A stretch of DNA of 45,425 nucleotides. Origin: an uncultured Clostridia bacterium. GTDB lineage: Bacteria > Bacillota_I > Bacilli_A > RF39 > UBA660. Made by a program: the position numbers and the translations under genes. Location of the stretch: assembly GCA_947643225.1 (NCBI GenBank), contig CANRVH010000007.1, positions 1 through 45,425 of the forward strand. Direction: 5' to 3'. Position 1 is the stretch's first letter; each line of letters opens with the position of its first letter. A model generated the notes under the pieces. It ran no database searches and was not told the origin of the DNA. It worked only from the letters and a program-made list of their open reading frames with translations. Below, piece by piece: positions 16,922 through 24,907 of the stretch.

Positions 16922-17089
16922 ATGAAAGAAAATAAAAAAGGAAGACCATATCAAAGTGGAATCCCTAAAAATATTCGTCTAACTTTAAGACTTGATGAAA
17001 ATGAACATAAAATACTACAAGATAAAGCGAAAAAAAACAACATGAATATTGCAGAGTATTTACGTTATTTGATAGAAAAAGACAAATAA
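16922..17089 (+). CDS. Ribbon-helix-helix repressor
   Basis: A 55-residue Arc/CopG-type protein. The strand IRLTLRLDENEHKIL, followed by a helix-turn-helix ending in AEYLRYLIEKDK, is typical. Operators of inverted type lie across its own promoter, and a third half-site is at 17121-17130, downstream toward the late genes. It probably represses itself and perhaps the following promoter. Confidence 0.7.
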   Translation: MKENKKGRPYQSGIPKNIRLTLRLDENEHKILQDKAKKNNMNIAEYLRYLIEKDK

Positions 17090-17120
17090 AAAAAGATAGA
17101 TGATGTGCTTTCAGTTTTGG

Positions 17121-17221
17121 CGAACATAATGACACATATCTATCTACGATGTGAACTACTTGAATAAGTAATTCTGTTATATTGTAACAGAAAATATATG
17201 ATTTGTCCACTATAGTGGACA
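17121..17221. promoter_or_regulatory. Regulatory region with RHH half-site and palindromes
   Basis: CGAACATAAT (17121-17130) repeats the RHH operator arm. TTCTGTTA/TAACAGAA arms (17172-17179, 17185-17192) form an inverted repeat. TGTCCACTATAGTGGACA (17204-17221) is a perfect 18-bp palindrome. These precede the microprotein at 17285 and look like binding sites for more than one regulator. Confidence 0.5.
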
Positions 17222-17284
17222 GTATAAATAACCTTTTTTCAAGTAAGTTCAAATCAAGAATTTATGTGAAAGAAGGTTTTTATT

Positions 17285-17407
17285 ATGAATAAAATTATAA
17301 ATTATTTCTTTGATGAAGAGGAAAAAGAACTAATAGTATATTACAATTTTTTAATTAGAATAATTATTATATCAATGATCATTTCGATATTGGTGGTGAT
17401 TGCATGA
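17285..17407 (+). CDS. 40-residue membrane microprotein, phage copy
   Basis: Begins MNKIINYFFDEEEKE, then a hydrophobic transmembrane helix (about 24-40). SD GAAAGAAGG. Its N-terminal 15 residues are identical to those of a host microprotein encoded at 40487-40612. Its stop overlaps the next start (ATGA). Function unknown. Confidence 0.7.
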   Translation: MNKIINYFFDEEEKELIVYYNFLIRIIIISMIISILVVIA

Positions 17408-17637
17408 TAGTAGAAATACCAATTGTACCAGTTCCTATATGGAATGATAAGCCGTTATTTGATTATTTTGAGGAATTAAAGGGATATATGATAATCATAA
17501 ATGCAAAACGAGATTGTAAGAGGATTAAATTGCTTATGAAAGCTGTTAGAAAATCAATACAGAAGGATTTTATAAAGAAAACAGGGTTAAAACCAACGGT
17601 TAAATTTAAAATATGTAGATATAAAGAAAGGGATTAA
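17404..17637 (+). CDS. Small protein coupled to the microprotein
   Basis: A 77-residue protein with basic C-terminal half (KRIKLLMKAVRKSIQKDF). Start overlaps the microprotein stop. Not recognised. Confidence 0.5.
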   Translation: MIVEIPIVPVPIWNDKPLFDYFEELKGYMIIINAKRDCKRIKLLMKAVRKSIQKDFIKKTGLKPTVKFKICRYKERD

Positions 17638-17640
17638 TAA

Positions 17641-18405
17641 ATGGAAAATAAATTAGAAATATTAAAAGTAGAATTAAACGAAAATCAAGAACCAATAGTT
17701 GGAGGAAGAGAATTACACGAAGTTTTAGGAGTAAAAACTCAATATACAAAATGGTTTGAAAGAATGTGCGAATATGGATTTTTAGGATTATTGGTTAGTC
17801 AAAAATGTCTAACCAATAATCCTAAAAATCCATATACAGAAGTAATCAATCACGCAATTAAATTAGATATGGCTAAAGAAATAGCGATGATACAAAGAAA
17901 TGAAAAAGGTAAACAAGTAAGACAATATTTTATACAGGTTGAAAGAGATTTTAATAGTCCAGATAAAATCATGGCTAGAGCTTTAAAAATGGCAGATATC
18001 AAAATAAATCAATTATCTATAAATATGGAAAAATTACAATTAGAAAATTCACAAAAGGAACAAGTCATAAACGAATTAAAACCAAAAGCAGATTATACAG
18101 ATAAAATTTTGCAAAGTAAAAATTTGGTTACAATAACAGCAATAGCAAAAGATTATGGCATGGGTGCTAAAACTATGAATAAAAAGCTTCATGAATTAGG
18201 AGTTCAATATAATTTAAGTGGTCAATGGCTATTATATGCTAAGTATCAAGATAAGGGTTATACACATAGTGAAACTATAGATCTAAATCATAAAGATGGT
18301 AGCGAGTTTGTAAAAATGAATACAAAATGGACACAAAAAGGTAGGTTGTTTCTATACGAATTATTAAAAGATAATGGGTTATTACCTATGATAGAAAGGA
18401 TATAA
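17641..18405 (+). CDS. Phage antirepressor (AntA/AntB plus KilAC)
   Basis: A 254-residue protein. The N-terminal AntA/AntB domain (about 12-110, VGGRELHEVLGVKTQYTKWF) is followed by a coiled linker and a C-terminal KilAC DNA-binding domain (about 140-250, SKNLVTITAIAKDYGMGAKT and TQKGRLFLYELL). Antirepressors inactivate the CI-type repressor. It lies far from the immunity region and directly before the tRNA and late genes. Confidence 0.85.
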   Translation: MENKLEILKVELNENQEPIVGGRELHEVLGVKTQYTKWFERMCEYGFLGLLVSQKCLTNNPKNPYTEVINHAIKLDMAKEIAMIQRNEKGKQVRQYFIQVERDFNSPDKIMARALKMADIKINQLSINMEKLQLENSQKEQVINELKPKADYTDKILQSKNLVTITAIAKDYGMGAKTMNKKLHELGVQYNLSGQWLLYAKYQDKGYTHSETIDLNHKDGSEFVKMNTKWTQKGRLFLYELLKDNGLLPMIERI

Positions 18406-18453
18406 TGAACTTTAATTGGTATTTTTTAAATTAATTCGTATCAAAAATAAAGT

Positions 18454-18470
18454 TTGTCCGTTTTGTCCGT
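18454..18470 (+). repeat. Tandem TTGTCCGTT motif
   Basis: TTTGTCCG occurs twice in direct tandem with 9-bp phase in the leader before the late region. It may be an activator site for late transcription. No clear -10 at standard spacing follows. Confidence 0.35.
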
Positions 18471-18505
18471 TTTAGATATGTTATATTAGTATTGTGAAAA
18501 TGTTT

Positions 18506-18538
18506 GAGGAACCAAAATAATGGTTTTTCTCTTTTTTT
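18506..18538 (+). terminator. Terminator after the antirepressor
   Basis: A 9-bp stem (GAGGAACCA / TGGTTTTTC with two G-U pairs), AAATAA loop and a long T-run. It separates early/regulatory transcripts from the tRNA and late operon. A -10-like TATAAC at 18610-18615 lies 21 nt before the tRNA and may start late transcription. Confidence 0.6.
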
Positions 18539-18635
18539 GTGCAACAAAATATGAAGGGAAGTGTGAAAATGGAATTAACATAAGGGAATAACGATAATTT
18601 TATCAGTAGTATAACAGATTTTAGAAAATATATAT

Positions 18636-18712
18636 CGCAGGGTGGAGCAGTCTGGTAGCTTGTCAGTCTCCTTAGCTGAAGGTCGTAGGTTCAAATCCTA
18701 CCCCTGCAACCA
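18636..18712 (+). tRNA. Initiator-type tRNA with anticodon CCU (reads AGG)
   Basis: A 77-nt tRNA with encoded CCA. Acceptor CGCAGGG pairs with CCCTGCA except C1xA72, the hallmark mismatch of bacterial initiator tRNA. D-stem GAGC/GCTT keeps A11:U24, another initiator mark, and the D-loop AGTCTGGTA, variable loop AGGTC and T-loop TTCAAAT match initiators. The anticodon loop is CTCCTTA, so positions 34-36 (18670-18672) are CCU instead of CAU. Anticodon stem 29-31/39-41 is A-U, G-C, U-G rather than three G-C pairs, keeping the central G30:C40. Position 37 is U, unusual. I infer initiation at AGG: eight downstream genes have AGG at the start position. The amino acid it carries (Met, Arg or other) and whether it is formylated are unknown. 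Confidence 0.93.
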
Positions 18713-18737
18713 AATGAAACATAGGAGGTGGTATATT

Positions 18738-18953
18738 AGGAATTTAAATAAGTATATAAATATGCTATTGATAAATTTATCTGAGAGATATGATATATCA
18801 CTTGTAGAAGTATATAAACCAAGAGAAGGAAAAGTATTTAAAAATTATACTGTGAATTTAAAAGTAAAAGAAGATGATGAGGAAGCTTCAAATGAACAGC
18901 ATCATTTTAGCAACAAAAGAAAGTTAGTGAGTTGGTTAATATGTCTAAAGTAG
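18738..18953 (+). CDS. Small late protein starting at AGG
   Basis: A 71-residue protein directly after the tRNA. AGG at 18738 is 7 nt after AGGAGGTG (18723-18730). An in-frame ATG at 18714 exists but lies upstream of that SD and only 2 nt after the tRNA, so AGG is the better start. Helical N-terminus, charged C-terminus; it overlaps the terminase start. Function unknown. Confidence 0.65.
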   Translation, partial: RNLNKYINMLLINLSERYDISLVEVYKPREGKVFKNYTVNLKVKEDDEEASNEQHHFSNKRKLVSWLICLK

Positions 18954-20611
18954 TTAATAAGAAAACATCAAGAACAAAATTAACTGATAAGCAAAAAAAG
19001 AAGATAATAGCTGACTATGTAGATAACAATAATTATTCTGAAACTGCAAGAATGAATAATGTAAGTGAGTATACCGTTAGAACTTTATGCAAAAGTGATA
19101 ATAACAAAGAGGTTAAAGAAAAAATCGAGCAAAAAAAAGAAGAAAATACTAAAACGATGCTTGATATGATATCAAAAACCAATGAGAAAAGACTGAATGT
19201 AATTTCTAAATTAGTTGATGCCATAGATGATAAAGCAGAGAAAGTTGATCAATTTACGAGTGTTAAAGATTTAGCTAGTGCATATGGAATTTTGATTGAT
19301 AAAGAATTAAAGTTTGCAGAAATGCAAAAAGTTAATCTTGAAAAGAATAAGCCATTAGTTTATTTGCCTGCTAAAGATATAGGTAAAGGATTTGTTGATT
19401 TATATAGGGATATTAAAGAAAGAAAGCATGATGATTATTGGTTAGAAGGTGGACGTGGTTCTATTAAGTCATCGTTTTGGAGCGAAATAGTTCCAGAAGA
19501 ATTAGAAAATCATCCTAACTGGTGTGCTATATGTATTCGTAAAGTTGCTAATACATTGAAAGATAGTGTTTATAGTCAATTGGAATGGGGAATGGATAAA
19601 CTTAGTGAAACATTTCCTTTTATTAATGAAAATTGGAAGAAAACTACAAGTCCTTTGGAAATGAAAAATAAAAATACTGGTCAAATGATTTATTTTAGAG
19701 GGGCAGATGATCCTGGTAAAATTAAATCTATCAAACCTCCAAAAGGAATGTACATAGCATTAATAATATACGAAGAGTTTGACCAAATGAATGGAATGAA
19801 TGAAGTCCGTAAGATAGATCAATCAGTAAAACGTGGCGGTAATGAATTTATTACATTTAGAATATATAATACACCTAAATCTAAACGACACTTTGTTAAT
19901 GTAGAAAAGAGATTACCTAATCCTAAAAGGCTAGTACACAGAAGTACATATTTAGATGTTCCAGTTGACTGGTTAGGAAAGCCATTCTTTGATGATGCAG
20001 AGTTATTAAAGCAGAATAATCCAATCGTATATGCTAATGAATATTTAGGTGAAGAAACAGGAGATGGTGGCAATGTATTTGAAAACGTAGAATTGAGAGA
20101 AATTGCTAATGAAGAAATAGAAAATTTTGATTACACATATCAAGGTATGGACTTTGGCTGGTATCCTGACCCTTTGGCATGGACAAAAATGTGTTATCAA
20201 CCTAATAAATTAACACTTTACATTTTTGATGAATTTGTAGTTAATAAAATGAGTAATGCTGAAGTTTGGAATTATTTACAGGAAGAGAAAAAAGTAGATA
20301 ACAACGATTTAATTACTGCTGATAGTGAAGATATGAAGTCAATAGGAGATTTTCAAAGTTATGGTTCTCTTATGAGGGGAGCAAAGAAAGGACCTGGAAC
20401 AGTGGATTATTCAATGAAATGGTTAGCAAGATTAGCAAAAATAGTAATAGATCCAAAAAGATGTCCGAAGACTGCAGAAGAATTTACAACTTATGAACAT
20501 CCACAGGATAAAGATGGCAACTATATAAGTGGTTATGTAGATAAAGATAATCATTGTATAGACAGTGTCAGGTATGCGTTAAATCCTGTTTGGCGAAGAA
20601 AGGGAGAGTGA
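18941..20611 (+). CDS. terL: Terminase large subunit with N-terminal HTH
   Basis: A 556-residue packaging motor. The ATPase has Walker A-like GGRGSIKSS (about 170-178) and Walker B ALIIYEEFD (about 273-281). The nuclease domain starts near YQGMDFGWYPDP, with a second acidic site TADSEDMKS. Residues about 15-60 form a helix-turn-helix like that of small terminases (NNYSETARMNNVSEYTVRTL). No separate small terminase is visible, so TerS may be fused. It belongs to the PBSX-like terminases. ATG start at 18941. Confidence 0.92.
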   Translation: MSKVVNKKTSRTKLTDKQKKKIIADYVDNNNYSETARMNNVSEYTVRTLCKSDNNKEVKEKIEQKKEENTKTMLDMISKTNEKRLNVISKLVDAIDDKAEKVDQFTSVKDLASAYGILIDKELKFAEMQKVNLEKNKPLVYLPAKDIGKGFVDLYRDIKERKHDDYWLEGGRGSIKSSFWSEIVPEELENHPNWCAICIRKVANTLKDSVYSQLEWGMDKLSETFPFINENWKKTTSPLEMKNKNTGQMIYFRGADDPGKIKSIKPPKGMYIALIIYEEFDQMNGMNEVRKIDQSVKRGGNEFITFRIYNTPKSKRHFVNVEKRLPNPKRLVHRSTYLDVPVDWLGKPFFDDAELLKQNNPIVYANEYLGEETGDGGNVFENVELREIANEEIENFDYTYQGMDFGWYPDPLAWTKMCYQPNKLTLYIFDEFVVNKMSNAEVWNYLQEEKKVDNNDLITADSEDMKSIGDFQSYGSLMRGAKKGPGTVDYSMKWLARLAKIVIDPKRCPKTAEEFTTYEHPQDKDGNYISGYVDKDNHCIDSVRYALNPVWRRKGE

Positions 20612-20615
20612 TAAT

Positions 20616-21914
20616 AGGATAATAAACTTTTGGAATAAAATACTTGCCTTATTTGAAAAAAAGCAGGCTATAGATGATAAAAATTTAGAAGAAAATAAAA
20701 GATACGCTCATAACTATGAAGATACTAAAGATATTAATTTCACTGCTATATTCTCAAATAAACTAGCTAATTATGTTGTAAGTGATAGTAGTATAAATAT
20801 AGTGATTAATAATAAGAGAGATGAAGTGTTACAAAAAGTATTAAAGAATTTAAAGAAGAAATTAAAAAAAGTAGTGTCTCGAAGTTTAGGAACAGGTGGT
20901 GTTTTAGTTGTACCATATGTTGCTAGTGATAGATTATATTTTAATATTATCAATCAAAGTAGATTACTTATCAATAAAAAAATAGGTGATGATATTGTCG
21001 ATTGTACTATATTAGCAGAACATATAATTAGAGATCAAAAAAATTATTACAGATGGGCGGATTATACATTAGAAAATGGAAATTTATATATTAAATATAG
21101 GGCGACAGTTGAAAGTAATTCTATCTCTATGGAAACAATTCCAGAATGGATAAATATAAAAGATATATCAATCACGAATGTCGAAAGAATGCCGTTTATG
21201 TTTATTAAATCTCCTATCGATAATCGAAAAGAAAATGATGATTATGGTGTACCTATAACGTATGGTTGTGAAAAACAAATTTTTAAAATAAGAAAAACTC
21301 TACAACAAATAGATAGAGAATATGAATTAAAAGAAGCTTTTGTTGGTGCTGATATAACTATGTTCAAAGGCGAAGGAGCATTACCAAAGAACGGACTCTA
21401 TAAAAAAATAAATGCTGGTGATGATAATTTTTGGGAAGTGTTTGATCCTGATTTTAGAGATACTCCTTTGTTCAACAAATTAATGAATGAATGTTCTATG
21501 TTAGAAAAACAAATAGGAACAAGTGAGGGTATTCTTACTAAAGCAGAAACCAAAAATGCAACAGCAACTGAAATAAGAAAGATAATGAAAGATACCTTTG
21601 ATTTATGTGATGATATAAGAACAGAGTTAGAAGAAGGTTTAGAGGATTTTTTGTATGCGTGCAATGTACTAGCAAACTATTACAAGCTAACTCCTCAAGG
21701 AGATTATGAATTAAAGATAGATTGGTCTTATTCGCTATTAGAAGATACACAACAGGAATTCAATCAGTTTTTACAAGGAGAATCAAGAGGAGTGATAAAA
21801 AAATCAGAATTGAGGCAGTTTATCAAACCTAATGAAACACTAGAAGAAGCACAAGTTGTTATTGATGAAATAAAAGAACAAACTCCAAGTACACAAGACT
21901 TATTAGGAGGTTAA
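20616..21914 (+). CDS. Portal protein, AGG start
   Basis: A 432-residue portal of the SPP1/A118 type, the dodecameric DNA channel at the capsid vertex. The frame is open from AGG 20616, placed 9 nt after AGGGAG. It encodes a typical portal N-terminus (x-IINFWNKILALFEKK). The first in-frame NTG downstream is GTG 20802, which would remove 62 residues, so the full protein requires AGG. Typical segments include SRSLGTGGVLVVPYV and GILTKAETKNATATEIR. It follows terL, as expected. Confidence 0.88.
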   Translation, partial: RIINFWNKILALFEKKQAIDDKNLEENKRYAHNYEDTKDINFTAIFSNKLANYVVSDSSINIVINNKRDEVLQKVLKNLKKKLKKVVSRSLGTGGVLVVPYVASDRLYFNIINQSRLLINKKIGDDIVDCTILAEHIIRDQKNYYRWADYTLENGNLYIKYRATVESNSISMETIPEWINIKDISITNVERMPFMFIKSPIDNRKENDDYGVPITYGCEKQIFKIRKTLQQIDREYELKEAFVGADITMFKGEGALPKNGLYKKINAGDDNFWEVFDPDFRDTPLFNKLMNECSMLEKQIGTSEGILTKAETKNATATEIRKIMKDTFDLCDDIRTELEEGLEDFLYACNVLANYYKLTPQGDYELKIDWSYSLLEDTQQEFNQFLQGESRGVIKKSELRQFIKPNETLEEAQVVIDEIKEQTPSTQDLLGG

Positions 21915-21918
21915 TAAG

Positions 21919-22173
21919 ATGAATATACCTAGGCTAGCAAATGGTGGAATTATAGACACTTTTTCACCAATAGTAGAATTTCCTATGAGGAATAAAGAAT
22001 TAATTGAACCTTTAAATAAGAAATATATAGCAATATACAATAGAACTAGAAAAAGAAGGATTAAGAAAAAGCAAGTGAAGAAAAGTTTATTTTTACAAAT
22101 GTATCAATTTTGTGGTTTAAGTAACATTGCAAAGAAAGATATAAAAATATGTGTTGGAGGTAAAGAAATATGA
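21919..22173 (+). CDS. Small protein in head module
   Basis: An 84-residue basic protein, ATG with SD TAGGAGG. No known domain. Sits between portal and minor capsid gene. Confidence 0.55.
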   Translation: MNIPRLANGGIIDTFSPIVEFPMRNKELIEPLNKKYIAIYNRTRKRRIKKKQVKKSLFLQMYQFCGLSNIAKKDIKICVGGKEI

Positions 22174-22439
22174 AAACTAACTGTATTAATTGTGGTGCTC
22201 CACTTCATAATAGTGAAGGAATAACAAAATGTAGTTATTGTGGAACTGAATATAATTGCGATAAACGTGGATATATAGAAGATTACAAAGTTAAGTTGAA
22301 TATACGAGGACAGGAAAGAGAATTTTATATTTCTGATATAACAGCAGAATATATTTGTGATAGTTACAGGAGTGTGCTTGGAGATTTAAGAATTAATAAG
22401 TCAAAGCCAAAACTAAAAATGGAATTGATAGAAATGTAA
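22170..22439 (+). CDS. Zinc-ribbon protein
   Basis: An 89-residue protein. An N-terminal zinc ribbon (CINCGAPL, then CSYCGTEY) is followed by a small alpha/beta domain. ATG overlaps the preceding stop. SD GGAGG. Function unknown. Confidence 0.6.
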   Translation: MKTNCINCGAPLHNSEGITKCSYCGTEYNCDKRGYIEDYKVKLNIRGQEREFYISDITAEYICDSYRSVLGDLRINKSKPKLKMELIEM

Positions 22440-22448
22440 AGGTAAATA

Positions 22449-22640
22449 ATGACAGCCAAAGTATTAAATATAGTAATGGTTTCCCTTAAAATGTTATTTA
22501 TTTTAATTGTTACTTTAATATTATTATTAGTTCATTTTGTAGTTTGCATTATATGTAACCCAATTATTAGTTTTATTAACTTTAGTCTAAATAGAGAAAT
22601 ATCGTATGTAGATGTTTGTAAAATATTTGGAGGAAGATAA
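22449..22640 (+). CDS. Small membrane protein
   Basis: A 63-residue protein with one long hydrophobic segment (about 8-42). Its TAA (22638-22640) lies in the same frame as, and directly before, the AGG of the minor capsid gene. Confidence 0.55.
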   Translation: MTAKVLNIVMVSLKMLFILIVTLILLLVHFVVCIICNPIISFINFSLNREISYVDVCKIFGGR

Positions 22641-23834
22641 AGGATAAGCGAAGAAGTATTAGAAAAAATATCAGAGAGGCTTGTTAACAGAATAGAAGAA
22701 TTAAATCTATTTATGATTAATAAGCTGGGAAAACAAATAGTAGATATTGGTACAGTGACACCCAGTCAAGTAGCGGAGGTGTTACAATCGATTAAATACG
22801 GTAATAACATAAATGAAATAATGAGTAAGATAGCTGAAATAACTGATAAGAATGTAGAAGATATCTATGAAATGTTTGAGGAAGTAGCAAAATTAAACCA
22901 AAATTATACTAAACAATTTTACGAGTATAAGAAAGTTAATTTTATTCCATATGATCAAAATAAAGCATTACAGGAACAGGTTAAGTCAATTGCAAAGGCT
23001 ACTGCTAATGAATATATAAATATGAGCAAGACTTTTGCATATATGAGATATAATTCAGAAGGAATAAAAGAGTTTACTTCTATATCAAATATCTACCAAA
23101 AAGTAACTGATGAGGCTATTTTAAGTGTTGTTCAGGGTAGAAGTTCTTACCAAACAGCAATGCAAAAGGCAATGAGAGAAATCACTTCAAATGGTCTAAA
23201 AACTGTAGATTATGCTACCGGCTATTCTAGAAGAGCAGATTCATCTGTAAGAATGAATATTATGGACGGTATAAGAAGATTAAATAGAGAATTGCAGGAA
23301 TCATTTGGAAAAGAATTTGGAGCAGATGGTGTAGAAGTGTCTCATCATAAGAATTCAGCTCCTGATCATATTGATACGATAGATGGAAAACAGTTTAGTC
23401 TTAATGGGAAAGTGATGATTAAAGGCATCAATTATCAAGATTACAATACTGTTAATAACTCTCTAAAAAGACATGTAGGAGAACTAAATTGTTATCATTT
23501 CGTTTATTCTGTTGTTTTAGGTATATCTAATCCCTTATATTCAAAAGAACAGTTAGAGGCTGATAAAAAGGTTAATGAAGAAGGGTTTGAATATGAAGGT
23601 AAGCATTATACTATGTACGAAGGCACACAACTACAAAGACAAATAGAAACAAAAATAAGGCAGTATAAAGATAAACAAATAGGAGCTAAAGTAATAAATG
23701 ATACTGAGGAGATATATCACTGTCAAGAAAAGATAAGACAGCTTACACAAAAGTATAAAGAACTATCTGATATTAGTGGTTTACCTTCTAAGATTGATAG
23801 ATTACGAGTAGAAGGATATAAGAAAGTGAAGTGA
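22641..23834 (+). CDS. Minor capsid protein (phage minor capsid protein 2 type), AGG start
   Basis: A 397-residue head protein. The N-terminus SEEVLEKISERLVNRIEELN matches the family's beginning, and the conserved core includes RRADSSVRMNIMDG, EVSHHKNSAPDH and GKQFSLNGK. An in-frame TAA immediately precedes AGG 22641, so initiation cannot lie upstream. The first in-frame NTG downstream is ATG 22713, which would remove the conserved helix. GGAGG is 7 nt before AGG. This is the clearest single case for AGG initiation. Confidence 0.88.
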   Translation, partial: RISEEVLEKISERLVNRIEELNLFMINKLGKQIVDIGTVTPSQVAEVLQSIKYGNNINEIMSKIAEITDKNVEDIYEMFEEVAKLNQNYTKQFYEYKKVNFIPYDQNKALQEQVKSIAKATANEYINMSKTFAYMRYNSEGIKEFTSISNIYQKVTDEAILSVVQGRSSYQTAMQKAMREITSNGLKTVDYATGYSRRADSSVRMNIMDGIRRLNRELQESFGKEFGADGVEVSHHKNSAPDHIDTIDGKQFSLNGKVMIKGINYQDYNTVNNSLKRHVGELNCYHFVYSVVLGISNPLYSKEQLEADKKVNEEGFEYEGKHYTMYEGTQLQRQIETKIRQYKDKQIGAKVINDTEEIYHCQEKIRQLTQKYKELSDISGLPSKIDRLRVEGYKKVK

Positions 23835-23838
23835 TAAT

Positions 23839-24501
23839 AGGAACGATATAGGTGGTGCATGGAGGACTGTAGGGGGCAAGAGAATATTCATTAAAGATGG
23901 TCAAGATTTAGCAACTGCTATGAAAGAAAGTGGTAAATTTATTAATAATAAAAACAAGGGCTATAAAAAATTAAACGAAAGTGAAATAGAAAACCTACAA
24001 AAATCTAGTGATGAGTGTTATAATAAGCTTACTTCTGACGAGAAAGAAGCTATACAATATTATTGTGAGGATGGCTATAGTGAAGTTAATGATTATTTAA
24101 ATAATAAATTTGATGGTTATGAAAGTACAAATGATTTTATAAAACAAATAGATAATGTGATGACAAAGTATAAATTAAAAGAAGATGTAATAACATACAG
24201 AAAAACTGACAAACAATTTTACAAAAACTACAACGTTGGAGACACTTTTTCAGAAAAGATGTTTTATAGTACTTCATTAAACAAGAATATAGCGGATAAC
24301 GTGAGTGATTATCATGAAAATCCTATAATTGCTGAAATAAGAGTTCCTAAAGGTACTAAAAGTATATATATCGGAGGGAACAATCCTTATGAATTTGAAG
24401 CTGAACTGTTATTATCAAGAAATTTATCATATAAAGTTATTGAAAAATCCGAAAACAATATTATTTTGGAGGTTGTAGATGAAAAAAGAAAACGAAATTA
24501 A
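23839..24501 (+). CDS. ADP-ribosyltransferase toxin-like protein, AGG start
   Basis: A 220-residue protein of the R-S-E ADP-ribosyltransferase class: Arg121 in ITYRKTD, STS at 144-146 in FYSTSLN, and E187-x-E189 in FEAELLL. The N-terminal part (WRTVGGKRIFIKDGQDLATA) is typical of effector domains attached to phage head proteins. Such enzymes are often packaged and injected to modify host targets. AGG 23839 is 4 nt after the previous stop, with only a weak SD (AAGTGAT). The first downstream ATG (23920) would remove 27 residues. Confidence 0.75.
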   Translation, partial: RNDIGGAWRTVGGKRIFIKDGQDLATAMKESGKFINNKNKGYKKLNESEIENLQKSSDECYNKLTSDEKEAIQYYCEDGYSEVNDYLNNKFDGYESTNDFIKQIDNVMTKYKLKEDVITYRKTDKQFYKNYNVGDTFSEKMFYSTSLNKNIADNVSDYHENPIIAEIRVPKGTKSIYIGGNNPYEFEAELLLSRNLSYKVIEKSENNIILEVVDEKRKRN

Positions 24502-24733
24502 ACTTGGATATTGGCTTAACAAAGAAGATAATAATTTATGTATGTCCAGAGCTGAATTTGAAGATAAAAAAAAAGAGCATAAATACTGGAATAAACCATA
24601 TGAATTTTATAGAGTTTTTCCTATATTAAATCGTGGAAGTCAACAAAAATTAATGCAATTTGTAAGAACAAATAATAATCCAGTAGACATCATTAAAGAG
24701 TGTGCAAAACTGTTAGGAGAAGAAAATAAATAA
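24479..24733 (+). CDS. Small protein after the ADP-ribosyltransferase
   Basis: An 84-residue protein, ATG start, SD TTGGAGG, overlapping the toxin-like gene by 23 nt. Not recognised. By position it could be an immunity or modulating partner of the toxin, and its ordinary ATG would allow it to be made when the toxin is not; this is inference only. Confidence 0.5.
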   Translation: MKKENEIKLGYWLNKEDNNLCMSRAEFEDKKKEHKYWNKPYEFYRVFPILNRGSQQKLMQFVRTNNNPVDIIKECAKLLGEENK

Positions 24734-24794
24734 TTTATAGTCACTACCATAGGGAACAAAAAGAAGTTTCTTTTATAGTGCTTATAAATGCACT

Positions 24795-24820
24795 AAGTAC
24801 ATAGAAATATGTGCTTTTTT
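24795..24820 (+). terminator. Terminator between toxin-like pair and scaffold gene
   Basis: AAGTACATA / TATGTGCTT (9 bp, one G-U) with GAAA loop and T-run. A second hairpin, ACGTGG/CCACGT (24865-24870, 24877-24882), lies in the leader of the scaffold gene. Together they probably set relative levels of capsid genes. Confidence 0.6.
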
Positions 24821-24907
24821 CGTGTGGTATAGCAACGATAGGACTAACAAATATTTTAATTCACACGTGGACTAGACCACGTAAAAAAATGTAAGGAGGA
24901 AGAATAT

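Noticed and set aside
18642..18737. The longer frame upstream of 18738, running through the tRNA.
   Set aside because: It overlaps the tRNA, and its only ATG (18714) lies upstream of the SD.
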